Below are positions 43,518-54,481 of a DNA stretch of 64,000 bases, in pieces. Under the pieces are notes generated by a model, which saw only the letters and a list, made by a program, of their open reading frames with translations, had not been told where the DNA came from and made no database searches. A program made the translations under genes and the position numbers. Within the stretch, counting starts at the first letter, position 1. Each line of letters begins with the position of its first letter. This stretch comes from Serratia symbiotica str. 'Cinara cedri' (GTDB lineage Bacteria > Pseudomonadota > Gammaproteobacteria > Enterobacterales > Enterobacteriaceae): contig CP002295.1 in NCBI GenBank assembly GCA_000238975.1, forward strand, positions 434,001-498,000. The letters run 5' to 3'.

Positions 43518-45159
43518 GTTCATTCTTTTATGGTTTATTATAATTATTTAAGATAGTATAAATATTTGAAATATAATCAGTTAAATATATTTTTATTTAA
43601 TGTTGACTATTTATTTTATTTAATTTTTAAATTGTAAGATTTAGAGTTATTAACCTATACTGTAAAAATTAGTACTACTAAACTTTCCTCAGATAAAAAG
43701 TATATTGTTTGTTGATTTCATATATTCTCAAAAAGACATTAATCACGGAGTAATTTTTAATATAGTAAAAATATAGTGTTATGTTTTATATAAATGTTGT
43801 GTTATTTATTACTAGAGAAATTATGAATATTGCATATTAATACTAGATAATTGCAGGGTATTGCGTTATATTATTGTTAGTATTATAGTATTATTTTGTT
43901 TTAAAATTAGTATTTATGCTTTTACTAACTTTAGTATAGGCTATAAAAGTTAATATTATAGTAGATTAATAGCTATTAGCATTAGAGGATAAGTTTAAGG
44001 TTATCGTACAAGAGCAATACAGCCATGTAGAATATTTTACTAATATATATTAGTAGGTGAGAAATTTCTTTTTTTTCTTTAAAAGAAAGACTTGTTATGG
44101 GCTTATTATAGACATAAAAATTAAAATAATATTGAATTTTTATTTTATTATTATATTAATTTTACATAATTATGTAATGTGTATTTAAATATTATTAGAA
44201 AAAGAATAAAGTGATACTATCTCTGCCTAATTATTTTAAGCTAAAAACATAAATACAAGGTATTATGTTAATATATATTTATGATAACAGAGTAATCTTT
44301 AGAATCAAATATTCTCTAGAATAGTATATTCTACAGTAATATATTAAGGCGCCTATGTTGCTAGATGTACTTAATATAATTACGGTACTGGATAACCTAG
44401 AATTATTATTTATTATAATACTGATTATATAAATTAAGCTATGTATTATATAATATGCATTAGTGCAGTGATAGTTAACTAATCGATTGTGTTAAAAATT
44501 TTATTTATAATAAAATATATTATTGATTGCTTCTAAAATAATTTACTGGTCTGATATGGATGTTAGTAATAACGTAAATTGGGTATAGCACATATTCTTC
44601 GTCGAGAATAAAATATTTATCATCATGAGTCTGGGCAAAGCTATATTTATTAGTGGGTATACAATAGATTATAATAAACAATAATTAGTTGTATTTTGGT
44701 TATTGCAGTAGTTAGCTTTTATTTCTATGTTCTTTTTAACATATATATTAGACATTATTTATGTCCATAGACATAATTAGTAGTAATGAAGTGTTTGATG
44801 TATATGCCATATCCCTAAAATATTAATATATATTCATATTATTACTATTATATAAAATATATAAGCTAGTGTGTTGCATTAATGATATAGACGATGCTTA
44901 ATGATTAACATTACTATAATCAATATAATATTATACCCATATCATAAATGCTATTTTTTTAAAAATATATAAAAGTTATCTATATTGTTATATGAATTGT
45001 GCTATTTCTCTAGAGAATAGCGCTGTATATAATTTTTAGTCATAGAATTTGTTAGTAATGTTGTTGTTAGAGATTAAACAGTAAATATAGCATTCTATTT
45101 TTATTTATAGTAGAAATATGGTGATATCGTATATATAAAATATTTTTATGTTAGTGAAA

Positions 45160-45187
45160 ATTGAAGTAGCATGATTGAAGTAGCATG
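45160..45187. repeat. 14-bp perfect tandem duplication
   Basis: ATTGAAGTAGCATG occurs twice in direct succession in desert sequence. Confidence 0.9.
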
Positions 45188-46785
45188 ATTAAAATTAGTA
45201 TTATTAATTATAACTATAATTAATATTTTTATAAATAGAATAAAAATTGCTACTTATAGTGCATACATTAATTTTCTTATAATGTTAATATTTTAATATT
45301 ATTTATTTTTTATTACCTAACTGATGATATAGTTATGAAAAAAATAATATAATCGGAATATTATACAGACAAGTTTTAAACTTACCTGTATTTTATTTTT
45401 TTATTTAAGTTCTATATTATACAGTAATAGTAGTAAAGCTAAAGATTCAGTAGATGATGCTTGCACTTTAAGCGTTACTTATATTTTTTATCATAACCTA
45501 ATTTGTATTTAATATTGTTTTATTTTTACCTAGCTCATAATTATTATTACTATGCGTATTAATTATAATATTTTATTTAGTATAAAAGTATAATAAATAA
45601 TTTACTTATATCTGATATTGTATTTATTTAATTTATTGTGCCTTGTTGTGCCAAGAGTATATAAGTGTGGTAACTAGCAAAAATAATCTTGCGACAGCAT
45701 TATTATATATACTTCATCGTATGGCGGTAATAATTATGGGTTTTATGTAGCTAAGTTGCGTAAATGTTTTATCAAAAAGACCATTCATCTACGAGATATT
45801 GTTTATACGTATTATATCATTTTACCTGTTTCTTTTAAAAGTACGACTACCATATTAAAATTAAATAAATAATATTCAGTATCATTAACCTCTGATACTT
45901 ATTTTATGTTATAGAGATTAAATTCTATTAATAATATAGTAAAGTATTTCAGTTTACGTCTTTTTATTATATACGATATTTATCGTGCCGTACTAATTTT
46001 AAAATAGATCATTTAAAATACTATGTTTTTTTATATTTAGTAGGCTGATTATTGACATAATCCTTGTGCATTAATGCTAGTATACTATGTATATTAGCAT
46101 TTCTTGTAATATTTAGTGTTATTTACTTCTGATACGTGATCTTAAGTAGTATCTATATATTTTATATATTTATTATTTATTTGTATTTCAATTATTATTG
46201 AAGAAGCCTATAATCAGTTGTCTTTTTATAATTGTTCATTGATTAAGTAATTGCACTTCAAATAAAGGCACCTATTAGGTCATAATTTTAGTAGCTTGTC
46301 ATGTTTTTCTCAGCGTTAGAAGGTCGCTTAATCTAGGATTATAAGAAAATTTTTAATTATAGCTATTGTCATCAATATAAGATAAATGTAGCCATAAGGC
46401 AAAAATATGTACATCATATTATTAGCCATTTTAATTATTATCTGAGATTTCTTAGTATCTATTTCGTTTAATTACTATAGCGCTGTGGTTGTTATTAGTG
46501 ATATAGTCTTTACACAGTTCTATGACTATTATAGACAAATAAGCTAGAGTAACCTGGGTAGACTAAGAAATAAAAATTATTAATACAGTGATGTTGAATA
46601 AAGTATTAAAAGGATAATCGATTAGTGAATGATTTAATAGCTAGTATTATATTGGCACAATCTTAGATGTGAGTGATCACTATTTTACTGATAAATCAAT
46701 ATTTATATGATGAGATATTCTGGAATATGACTATAATTTTATATAGGAATGAATAAAAGAATATTATGTCATAATATATGTTATT

Positions 46786-46806
46786 GAGGTAAGAGGTAAG
46801 AGGTAA
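46786..46806. repeat. 7-bp tandem repeat, three copies
   Basis: GAGGTAA repeated three times exactly. It resembles a ribosome-binding sequence only by chance; no start codon is close. Confidence 0.85.
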
Positions 46807-47727
46807 GAAAGATCTTAACTTATACCAGTAGTAAATAAAATGTTCAGTGTTATGAAATTATTTTACGTGCTATTTTTACCTGCATTTAATCTATTTTATG
46901 TTTTCAAATTAATTTAGATAGAATATGCGAGATATATAGATATATGTAAACATTTTAATGATACAGAAGGAAAATCGTCAGATCAAGGGTAGTTGGGATA
47001 TTATCAGGGCAATATGATTTAGTTGTTAAGTTTGTTTTATAGTGCCTTTATAGTGCCTAATGTAAGTTTAATATACTTTATGAATTATAAAGTAGAGACA
47101 AAGGTGTTAATAAGATCCCTCGATCACTACGCGATTTTTGTTAATTACTGAATACTTTGAGTTTAGAATTATATTCTATATTTTATTAAAATTTTGCAAT
47201 AGATATAAAATATCGCATAATTTGGTTTGTGTTTGTTATAGTTGCGTGTACTAAAATAGGTATCATTTAGAATATAGGTTATGTACGTTAAGTGAGTTAT
47301 GTTGCTTTTAGGTACGTTGTAAAACGCATAATAGCTAATACATGTAATTTATCTATAGGCGCTGAGTAAATAACATATTAGTAATAAATAATTATATGTT
47401 AGATAAATGATCTGATATCATATCATGAATGTTTAATTCTTATTAAATAATACTAATAATAGATATGTTTTTGTATGTTAAAGGATATAGCTATATTAGG
47501 TTGATATTTTCTCAATATTTTTATTGATTATAAACAATATAGAGCGGTCATGATTATTTTGATACTGATGATATAGTGCTGTGTTTATTTAATGTGTCTT
47601 TGTTGAATTTTATAGATTGTAATATTATACCCCTAATATATAGGTAAGGAGTGGAAGGTTACTTACTATTTCATTACAAATAAATATATTTATTATTATA
47701 TTATAAACATTAACATATAATTACTTA

Positions 47728-47893
47728 TAGTTGCGTAATAAGGGGTTATTTTTTAAAAAAATGATTTTTAAGTAGAATTAGGTGTTGTCTATAAAAGATT
47801 GTATAAAATTATGATAGTAGCAAAACTTATCTCATTCTGCTTATAACCAAGGATTAGGCCGGCATAAGTATATTGCGGTACATAAATAACTAT
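47728..47893 (-). pseudogene. recN: possible relic of recN
   Basis: In E. coli recN follows nadK on the same strand. Just past the nadK stop, the minus strand gives short pieces in the order expected of RecN's N-terminal ATPase part: YAGLILGYKQNE (compare DALGLCLGGRAEA), TIIILYNLL (TPAALRWLEE), then after a frame change QHLILLKN (GHECLLRR), FFKK and PLITQL (FINGTAVPLSQL). The Walker A Gly-Lys-Ser itself is gone. Each piece is weak alone; colinearity, strand and position raise it above chance. Comparison is from memory. Confidence 0.4.
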
Positions 47894-47943
47894 AATTATA
47901 TATATTATAAATTTATGTTATATAGTAAAATTACTTAGATACT

Positions 47944-48822
47944 TTAAAATAATTTTTTTGACCATCCTAATTTTGAACTTAAAGTACTAAAATAACTATA
48001 GTCCCTTGGATGGATAAGATTTAAATTAAAATGACTACGACGTATTAATACTTGATCACTATCTTGAATATATAGTGAAATTTGACTATCACAACTAATT
48101 CCAAGATTACTGCCGATCTGTAAAAATTTTAATCGAATATTGCTATCACTACTAATTACTAGTGGGCGGGCGGAAAGGGTATGAGGGAACATCGGAACCA
48201 GCACAATAGCATCTAATGATGGAGTTAGTATTGGCCCACCTGCTGAGAGAGAATAAGCTGTTGAGCCAGTAGGGGTAGCAATGATTATTCCATCAGAACG
48301 TTGAGAGAAAGCAAAAATATCATCAATATACACTTCAAATTCAATCATGTGCGCTATTTTATCTGGGTGTAGTATCACTTCATTAATAGCGTGGTTTATA
48401 TCGCATTGTTTTTGTTCTTGGTTAACGCTAATTTCTAGTAAAAACCGCTGTTCATCGATATATTCGCCTTCTAATACACCTGCTAATTGCTGTAGTCTAC
48501 TATCAGAATCTAAGTCAGTTAGGAAACCTAGATTTCCACGATTCATTCCGATGACTTTAATGTCATAGCGTGCTAGCATTCGTGCTGCATTTAGCATATT
48601 ACCGTCACCACCTACCACTACAGCTAGGTGAGCCTGTTGACCGATATCAGTGATACTGCCGGTAATCACGTCCTTTAATCGTAAGTCTTGAGCTATTTGT
48701 TTTTCAATCATTACGCAATAGCCATGAGCAATAAGCCAGTGATATAGCATCTCATGTGTTTCTAGTGCTGAAGGATGGCGTGGGTAGCCAACAATACCGA
48801 TACAGGTGAATTTTTTATTCAT
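47944..48822 (-). CDS. nadK: NAD kinase
   Basis: NadK phosphorylates NAD to NADP in the cytoplasm and is essential. From ATG at 48822 it is 292 residues, the E. coli length. Family marks: [22 protein letters not shown] at the start, the catalytic [48 protein letters not shown] and [39 protein letters not shown]; it ends GWSKKLF as in E. coli. A GTG at 48840 would add six residues, but the GAGGAA that serves as ribosome-binding site overlaps that codon, so ATG 48822 is preferred. It is divergent from grpE with 125 bp between, as in E. coli. Confidence 0.97.
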   Translation of the reverse strand: MNKKFTCIGIVGYPRHPSALETHEMLYHWLIAHGYCVMIEKQIAQDLRLKDVITGSITDIGQQAHLAVVVGGDGNMLNAARMLARYDIKVIGMNRGNLGFLTDLDSDSRLQQLAGVLEGEYIDEQRFLLEISVNQEQKQCDINHAINEVILHPDKIAHMIEFEVYIDDIFAFSQRSDGIIIATPTGSTAYSLSAGGPILTPSLDAIVLVPMFPHTLSARPLVISSDSNIRLKFLQIGSNLGISCDSQISLYIQDSDQVLIRRSHFNLNLIHPRDYSYFSTLSSKLGWSKKLF

Positions 48823-48876
48823 TACTATAATATTCCTCACCAGGGTTAATTTATACTCTACATTATGATTGATTAA

Positions 48877-48904
48877 CTTGAAACCCTAGCTTTGATCCCC
48901 ATAA
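48877..48904 (+). promoter_or_regulatory. sigma-32 (heat-shock) promoter of grpE
   Basis: CTTGAAA (48877-48883), a 13-bp spacer and CCCCATAA (48897-48904) match the RpoH consensus (CTTGAAA, 13-15 bp, CCCCATnT) almost perfectly. A start near 48911 would give a leader of about 37 nt to the grpE ATG. In E. coli grpE also has such a promoter. Its preservation in a genome where intergenic DNA drifts freely implies that a working heat-shock sigma factor remains. Confidence 0.88.
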
Positions 48905-48947
48905 TAAGCAAAGTTGTAGTATTAATGCTAAAATGTGGAGATAATTC

Positions 48948-49541
48948 ATGAGTAGTATAGAACATAATACGCTAAATAAGGCAGTTTCAGAAGGCATTGC
49001 GCTGCAAGCTCAAGAAGAGGAGGCTGTGTTAGATACAGTAGATGAAGTTAATTTACGTGATAAGCGTATTGCTGAATTAGAAGCTAAGCTACTTGAGGCT
49101 CAGGAGGACGTACGTGATGGACGTGATAGTTTACTACGTGCCAAAGCAGAAGTGGAGAATGTACGGCGGCGTACTGAGTTAGATATTGAAAAAGCGCATA
49201 AATTCGCATTGGAGAAATTTTCTGGCGACTTACTATCAGTACTAGACAATTTAGGTCGTGCTATAGAGATGGCTGATAAAAACAACCCTGAATTGACATC
49301 GATGATTGAGGGTGTAGAACTAACATTGAAGACTTTACAAGATGTAATGTATAAATATGGCATTGAGCTTGTTAGTGATATTAATATACCGTTTAACCCT
49401 GATATTCATCAGGCAATGAGCCTTATTGAGTCCTCTGATCATGAACCAAACCATGTTATTACTGTGATGCAGAAAGGTTATACATTGAATGGCAGATTAT
49501 TACGCCCTGCTATGGTTGTGGTCTCTAAGCCAAAATCATAA
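48948..49541 (+). CDS. grpE: nucleotide exchange factor GrpE
   Basis: GrpE is the cofactor that releases ADP from DnaK. The 197 residues equal the E. coli length. The N-terminal part is a long charged helix forming the dimeric coiled coil (about 40-100, [21 protein letters not shown]...), followed by the conserved [28 protein letters not shown], then the beta-domain with NPDIHQAM and the signature [24 protein letters not shown] lies seven nt before the ATG. A heat-shock promoter precedes it. Unstable proteins are a known burden in symbionts, so regulated chaperone genes are expected to be kept. Confidence 0.97.
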   Translation: MSSIEHNTLNKAVSEGIALQAQEEEAVLDTVDEVNLRDKRIAELEAKLLEAQEDVRDGRDSLLRAKAEVENVRRRTELDIEKAHKFALEKFSGDLLSVLDNLGRAIEMADKNNPELTSMIEGVELTLKTLQDVMYKYGIELVSDINIPFNPDIHQAMSLIESSDHEPNHVITVMQKGYTLNGRLLRPAMVVVSKPKS

Positions 49542-49653
49542 GTCTGTTCAGTGGATAAAATTAATATTAGGTTACAATGTACGTTTAAGTATTAGTTAAT
49601 TTAACTTATGAGGTTAAATATAGGTTTGAAAATATTACTTTCTTCTAGATTTT

Positions 49654-50328
49654 TTATTTATGTGGTAACCAGTTGATTTGTTCTAATTTGTGCTTTTTTA
49701 GTAGTTGATTAGTTTGTGAAAAGTGGTGGCAACCTAAGAAGCCACGGTTAACTGAGAGTGGTGATGGATGCGGTGCTTTTAGTATGTAATGGCGGTTATA
49801 GTCAATAAAGTTTATTTTTTTTTGAGCTCGTAATCCCCATAAAAGAAATACAATGTTGTTGCAATTTTCGTTTAACGCAGTGATAGCTTGATCGGTAACA
49901 GTTTCCCAGCCTATATTAGCATGGGAGTTTGGACGACCACTTTCAACTGTTAATATTGTATTGAGTAATAATACTCCTTGTTTAGCCCAGCTCTGTAGGT
50001 AGCCGTGGCCAGGGTGTTTAAATCCAGGAATATCTATTTCTAGCTCCTTGTAGATATTTGTTAGTGAAGGTGGTATAGGCATGCCAGGGTGTACCGAGAA
50101 AGATAAACCATGAGCTTGATGAGGGCCATGATAAGGGTCTTGACCTAGGATCACTACTTTAGTGTCTACTAGTTTTGTAAAACGAAAAGCGTTAAATATA
50201 TCCTTTTGTTCTGGATAAATAATTTTACCAGCTTGGCGTTCAGAGGCAATAAAAGTAAGTATTTCGGTAAAATATGGTCGTTCTTTTTTTTGGCTTATCA
50301 CTTTATACCAACTAATGGAATGAGACAT
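49654..50328 (-). CDS. ung: uracil-DNA glycosylase
   Basis: Ung removes uracil from DNA, countering cytosine deamination. The 224 residues (E. coli 229) carry the water-activating loop GQDPYHG with catalytic Asp64, the Pro-Ser loop [12 protein letters not shown], and the Leu/His loop [13 protein letters not shown] with catalytic His. The C-terminus is a few residues shorter than in E. coli. ATG at 50328 aligns with the family start; its ribosome-binding site is weak. It is convergent with grpE (112 bp). Presence of Ung in a genome drifting strongly to A+T shows the drift is not due to loss of this repair step. Confidence 0.96.
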   Translation of the reverse strand: MSHSISWYKVISQKKERPYFTEILTFIASERQAGKIIYPEQKDIFNAFRFTKLVDTKVVILGQDPYHGPHQAHGLSFSVHPGMPIPPSLTNIYKELEIDIPGFKHPGHGYLQSWAKQGVLLLNTILTVESGRPNSHANIGWETVTDQAITALNENCNNIVFLLWGLRAQKKINFIDYNRHYILKAPHPSPLSVNRGFLGCHHFSQTNQLLKKHKLEQINWLPHK

Positions 50329-51576
50329 AAATATTCTATTTTTTATTGTTAGTAAGATATGAATTATAGGTTATGTTAGTATATATTAGTACTTGATGAT
50401 ATTTGTGCTACATCATGCGCTATCTATTGAAGATAGCGCATTATTGTAAATCAGACAAGAGTGCTATAACACTAGGTTTTTCATGTATATTTATTTATAA
50501 ATTCTTGTACCCTTGCATCAAGCACTAGACTATATTTGATGCGTTAATATTCTATTTTGTTTATATTTTAATATAAGATTGGTTTAAGAATAATTTTAAA
50601 TTACGTTTTAAATGTTAAGGAGTTACTTATTAACTGCATCATTTATTTGAGACGTAATATAATAAAATATTATATAAGTATTTTGTATTATTTATATTTT
50701 GCTTTAATTGTGTAATTTTAATTTCTCCCTTAAATATGATTATTTAAAAATTAGAGAAAAAGTTTTAGTTTCTACTAAGATTAGTATTAAGACACAAGAT
50801 TACTAGTATCCTTTAGTTCAGTAATCTTCTTTTTTAGCAATTTGATATAATTTTTTGGTATCTTTATTGTTATTCTTCTTTGTAATTATTAAGCAATTCA
50901 ATTATAGTTTGTGTTTATTGTTGCATATGGTAACAAGATATAATATTAATATTGCTGGCTATATTAGTTAGTAGTTTTTCTTTTTGTTATAGTAATAGTA
51001 ATTTAAATTACTTAGCAGTATGGTCAACTTTTAAGTAATTCAAGGTTTGTTATGTAAATAAGATATTATTTTATGTGCTATATTTTAGGTTTTCATGTTT
51101 AATACTTTGGTATGTATTAACATGTTTTATTTATGGTTGTTTATACATTAGTGATATCATAAAAGTAACTTTATAATACTTTAACGATAAAGTTAACCAT
51201 GTAATTATAATTTTTAGATTATTATATTTAGCTAATTTTAGTGAGATCACATCTATTACTTTATAATGGACACTATGGTTGCATGGATAGTGATATATAT
51301 TTTACTCATTTCTTGTTACCATCAATTATTATTTCTGACCTAGATCGTATTTTACTAAAAATGAATCTTTCTATTAATAACTAGTCACATAACTATAGGT
51401 GTTATCTGTGTGCTAAAAGAAGTACTTTTTTACTGTAATTAAAAGTATCCGTATTATATAAGTATACATATTATATAGAGTTATTTGCACTAGATAAAGA
51501 TCTATAATATTTTTTGTGAATTTTTCTAGAGTGCGGTAGTACGTGTTATATGAGTATTATTGATATAGATATGATA
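50329..51576. other. gene desert between ung and srmB
   Basis: About 1.25 kb. E. coli has grcA here on the opposite strand; no GrcA-like C-terminal glycyl-radical motif was found. Nothing else recognised. Confidence 0.65.
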
Positions 51577-52881
51577 TTAATTCTTAGATTGGCGTCGCTT
51601 GCCGATATTTTTAATATTACGATGTCGCAATTTTACTTTGTTTTTTATTTTGTTTTTCTTGTTTTCTTTTATGCGCTTAATTAGCACCTTTTTTGAAGGT
51701 TTCCCGTTATTTTTATCTTTTAGTATTTTAGTTTTTTGCGGTATTTCGTCAATTACTCGTGATTTTAATGGCTCATTTAGGTAACGACTCACTTTTTTTA
51801 ATACACAGTAGTCATGTGCCTCAATGAGTGAAATAGCAATACCCGTACTCCCAGCGCGACTAGTGCGACCAATACGGTGTAAGTATATATCTGCAGTACG
51901 TGGCATGTCAAAATTAAATACATGAGTAATATCAGTAATATCTAGACCACGTGAGGCAATATCAGTCGCGACTAGTATATTCATCTTACCCTCCATCATA
52001 CATTGTATTGCTTTATTGCGCTGCGCTTGTACCATTTTACCTTCAAGGTAGCAGCAGGTATTAATGCTAGCTTCACGTAACCAAGCAACTAGCTCATGTA
52101 CTCGTTCACGTTTACGCACAAAAATCACTGATTTTTTTACTTCTGGTTGCTTGAGTATGTGTATTAGTAGAGCTGTTTTATGTTTCACGTTATCGGCATG
52201 ATAGTACCATTGGTAAATTTTTTTACATTCTTGTTGTAATATATTAGTTTCTATTTTTACCGGTTCTACCTGAATTTGTTTAGCAAATTTATGAAACATT
52301 CTACCTTCTAAGGTAGCAGAGAATAGTAATGTTTGTCTACGGTCGCTAGTTTTGATTGCAATAGTTTCAATATCCTGAGCAAATCCCATGTCCAGCATGC
52401 GGTCAGCTTCATCTAAGATAAGTATTTCCACTGCGCTGCAATCAAAATTTTCTTCTTTAATATATTGAAGTAGACGACCAGTTGTAGCGACGACCATATC
52501 TTGGTTTTGATTGAAAATTTTTACGTGATTAGTGTAGGATACACCGCCGGTGATCGTGGAGATATTGAGCAAAGTATATGCCGCTAATTCACATGCCTGG
52601 TTAGCTACTTGTATTGCTAACTCGCGTGTTGGGGTAAGGATTAAAATACGCGCTGGGCCATAATGATGACGCGGAAAGTCGAGAAGATGTTGTAAAACAG
52701 GTAGTAAAAATGCAGCAGTTTTTCCGGTTCCAGTCGGAGCTAAAGCTAATACATCTCGTCCTTTTAATGCATGTGGGATCGTTGTTGCTTGAATGGCAGT
52801 TGGGCGATCGTAGCCTTTATCATATAAAGCGAAGAGTAGTCGTTCATCGAGATCAAGTTCGGAAAAATGAGTAATTACCAC
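51577..52881 (-). CDS. srmB: ATP-dependent RNA helicase SrmB (DEAD-box)
   Basis: SrmB assists early assembly of the 50S ribosomal subunit. The helicase core is complete: FSELDLDERL and the Q motif PTAIQ, motif I APTGTGKT, PTRELA, TTGRLLQ, DEAD, SAT, then the second RecA domain with FVRKRERVHEL, VATDIASRGLDI and HRIGRTSRAG. A lysine-rich tail (SKKVLIKRIKENKKNKIKNK...) matches the basic extension of E. coli SrmB. The start is GTG at 52881: aligning with E. coli MTVTTFSELELDE places the initiator at this codon, and AGAGG lies five nt before it; a GTG at 52887 overlaps that site. Length is 434 residues (E. coli 444). A possible trmN6 relic lies divergently upstream. Confidence 0.96.
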   Translation of the reverse strand: MVITHFSELDLDERLLFALYDKGYDRPTAIQATTIPHALKGRDVLALAPTGTGKTAAFLLPVLQHLLDFPRHHYGPARILILTPTRELAIQVANQACELAAYTLLNISTITGGVSYTNHVKIFNQNQDMVVATTGRLLQYIKEENFDCSAVEILILDEADRMLDMGFAQDIETIAIKTSDRRQTLLFSATLEGRMFHKFAKQIQVEPVKIETNILQQECKKIYQWYYHADNVKHKTALLIHILKQPEVKKSVIFVRKRERVHELVAWLREASINTCCYLEGKMVQAQRNKAIQCMMEGKMNILVATDIASRGLDITDITHVFNFDMPRTADIYLHRIGRTSRAGSTGIAISLIEAHDYCVLKKVSRYLNEPLKSRVIDEIPQKTKILKDKNNGKPSKKVLIKRIKENKKNKIKNKVKLRHRNIKNIGKRRQSKN

Positions 52882-52925
52882 GTCCACCTCTACTTGATAA
52901 GTAATAATTTAAACCCAAAAAATTA

Positions 52926-53010
52926 ATGTTACATGATTATTGTCAGCTATTCACTTTTTATGCCTGATTTTGCTAACTTTACAATTAATAATTATTATTA
53001 AATTGATATC
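52926..53010 (+). pseudogene. trmN6: possible relic of the trmN6 (yfiC) 5' end
   Basis: In E. coli trmN6 (tRNA m6A37 methyltransferase) is divergent from srmB. An ATG at 52926 on the + strand opens MLHDYCQLFTFYA, then a stop and FC, where the family has about eight residues, then GFTFKQFFVAHDR. F-T-F and the following F fall in register at the correct distance from the ATG. The frame is broken soon after. Evidence is brief and rests on synteny. Confidence 0.35.
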
Positions 53011-53276
53011 TAATTTATTATTTTTTACATGCTGATTGTAAATAAATTTATTATGAATAGGGATAATATCACTTACGAGGTAATGTTGTTATATATATGT
53101 ATATATTTTCTTTTTAAGTAATCTGTTCTTTTTAGTTTGATCAATTAAGGTATTCTAGTGATTTTGTTAGTTTTGATACCTGATTGTAGCTGAGATTAAA
53201 ATAAATTATTTACTCATTAATCATAAAGAAAGATATATGTTATGAGTATACGTTTATAGTGTTATGGTATTCTAAT

Positions 53277-53314
53277 CTTCTTAGCTTCTTAGCTTCTTAG
53301 CTTCTTAGCTTCTT
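53277..53314. repeat. 8-bp tandem repeat, 4.75 copies
   Basis: CTTCTTAG is repeated four times exactly, followed by a partial copy CTTCTT. A likely variable-number locus. Confidence 0.9.
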
Positions 53315-54393
53315 CGTGTAGGATTAGTACATTTTAATAGTAGATAGATTGCTATATAGATGTTATTAGTTAGTATAAGTTTTTGTTCAAGGTGTCAATA
53401 GCATTAAATACTTAGGATAGATACTGTAGTTACTGTTATATGTTTGTAAGACCTTAATAGTTATGTCTCTGTATCAATAGATACAAATAGATTAAGAGTA
53501 ATTTGATATAGGTTAGTGTGACTATGATTAGTATACACCGTATAAATAATGTAGTGCTTAATCATGATAGGGATTGTAGAGGTAGTTAGGAAATATATAG
53601 GCATATCAATTAATTAAAATTAATATTTAAGTATGTTATATATGTTATTATTTTTATAATCAGCATGATGGGGTGTAAAAACAGATAATATAATTTATTG
53701 GGTGTACTTAGAAGGCCATAGATGTATGTATTTATGTGGTTTTTATTTGTAGTTATATTTTTAGCGTCAATAATACAAGACAAATAATGGATTAAAATAA
53801 ATAATTATAAACAATTTACTCTAGTTATACGATAGAAACCTATATTTATAAATTATTAGTTATATATTAAGGCACCTTTATGCGAGATATGGCATACAGA
53901 TATATGAATTGTATATTAATTGATTAGATCATAAAAAGGACTGAGATGTTTTGGTTTTGATTAGTATTTACTACGTAGACCATTATTTAAATATCTTAGT
54001 TACATATTACTTATTTATAAGTAATTAATCAATATTTTATATATAATAATCTGAGCTACAGTAAAATATAAAACTAGCAATATATCTCAGATTACTTAAT
54101 TCATTAGATCTCAGGTATATTTTTTAAAAAAATATTAAAGATTTATATGATAGTATATGGTATGAGTATGCTGAGAAATTATGTGTATATAAAGGATATC
54201 CTATAATAAATTTACCAATTAATGTATCATAAGAGCCAAATTTTATCTTGGTAAACATTATTTTTATTTACCATAAATATACTATATCAATATGCTGCTA
54301 GCAGCAACATTAGTATAATTATAGTGGCTCAAATATACCTAGTATTAGATTTTACTATTATAGTGATATGTATATTACAAAATAACTTAGGTT

Positions 54394-54480
54394 GAAGGCG
54401 GTCAAAAAGGCGTTAAATTGATATAAGATAGATTGCCACATGTGAGTTATGCAGAAGTACCAATAAAGAAAATTTGCTAA
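54394..54480 (+). pseudogene. rseC: possible relic of the rseC 3' end
   Basis: rseC precedes lepA in E. coli on the same strand. The GC-richer 87 bp before lepA read GVKLI, stop, DRLPHVSYAEVP in one frame ending at TAA 54478-54480. This loosely parallels the RseC end QPIILSVALPPGLVRFETSS (L, P and V in register with a two-residue gap). Alternatively the patch is simply the conserved leader or promoter of lepA. Weak. Confidence 0.28.
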
Positions 54481-54481
54481 A

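Larger units (their letters stand above)
43518..47943. other. gene desert between ssrA and nadK, with a recN relic at its right edge
   Basis: About 4.4 kb without an intact gene. The right end holds short colinear matches to RecN (47728-47893, minus strand). Tandem repeats occur at 45160-45187 (14 bp twice) and 46786-46806 (7 bp three times). This desert contains the second edge of the inferred bamE-ssrA inversion. Confidence 0.6.
52882..54481. other. gene desert between srmB and lepA
   Basis: 1.6 kb. E. coli has trmN6, nadB, rpoE and rseABC in this interval. A possible trmN6 start relic (52926-53010) and rseC end relic (54394-54480) are all that remain recognisable. An 8-bp tandem repeat occupies 53277-53314. 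Confidence 0.6.
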
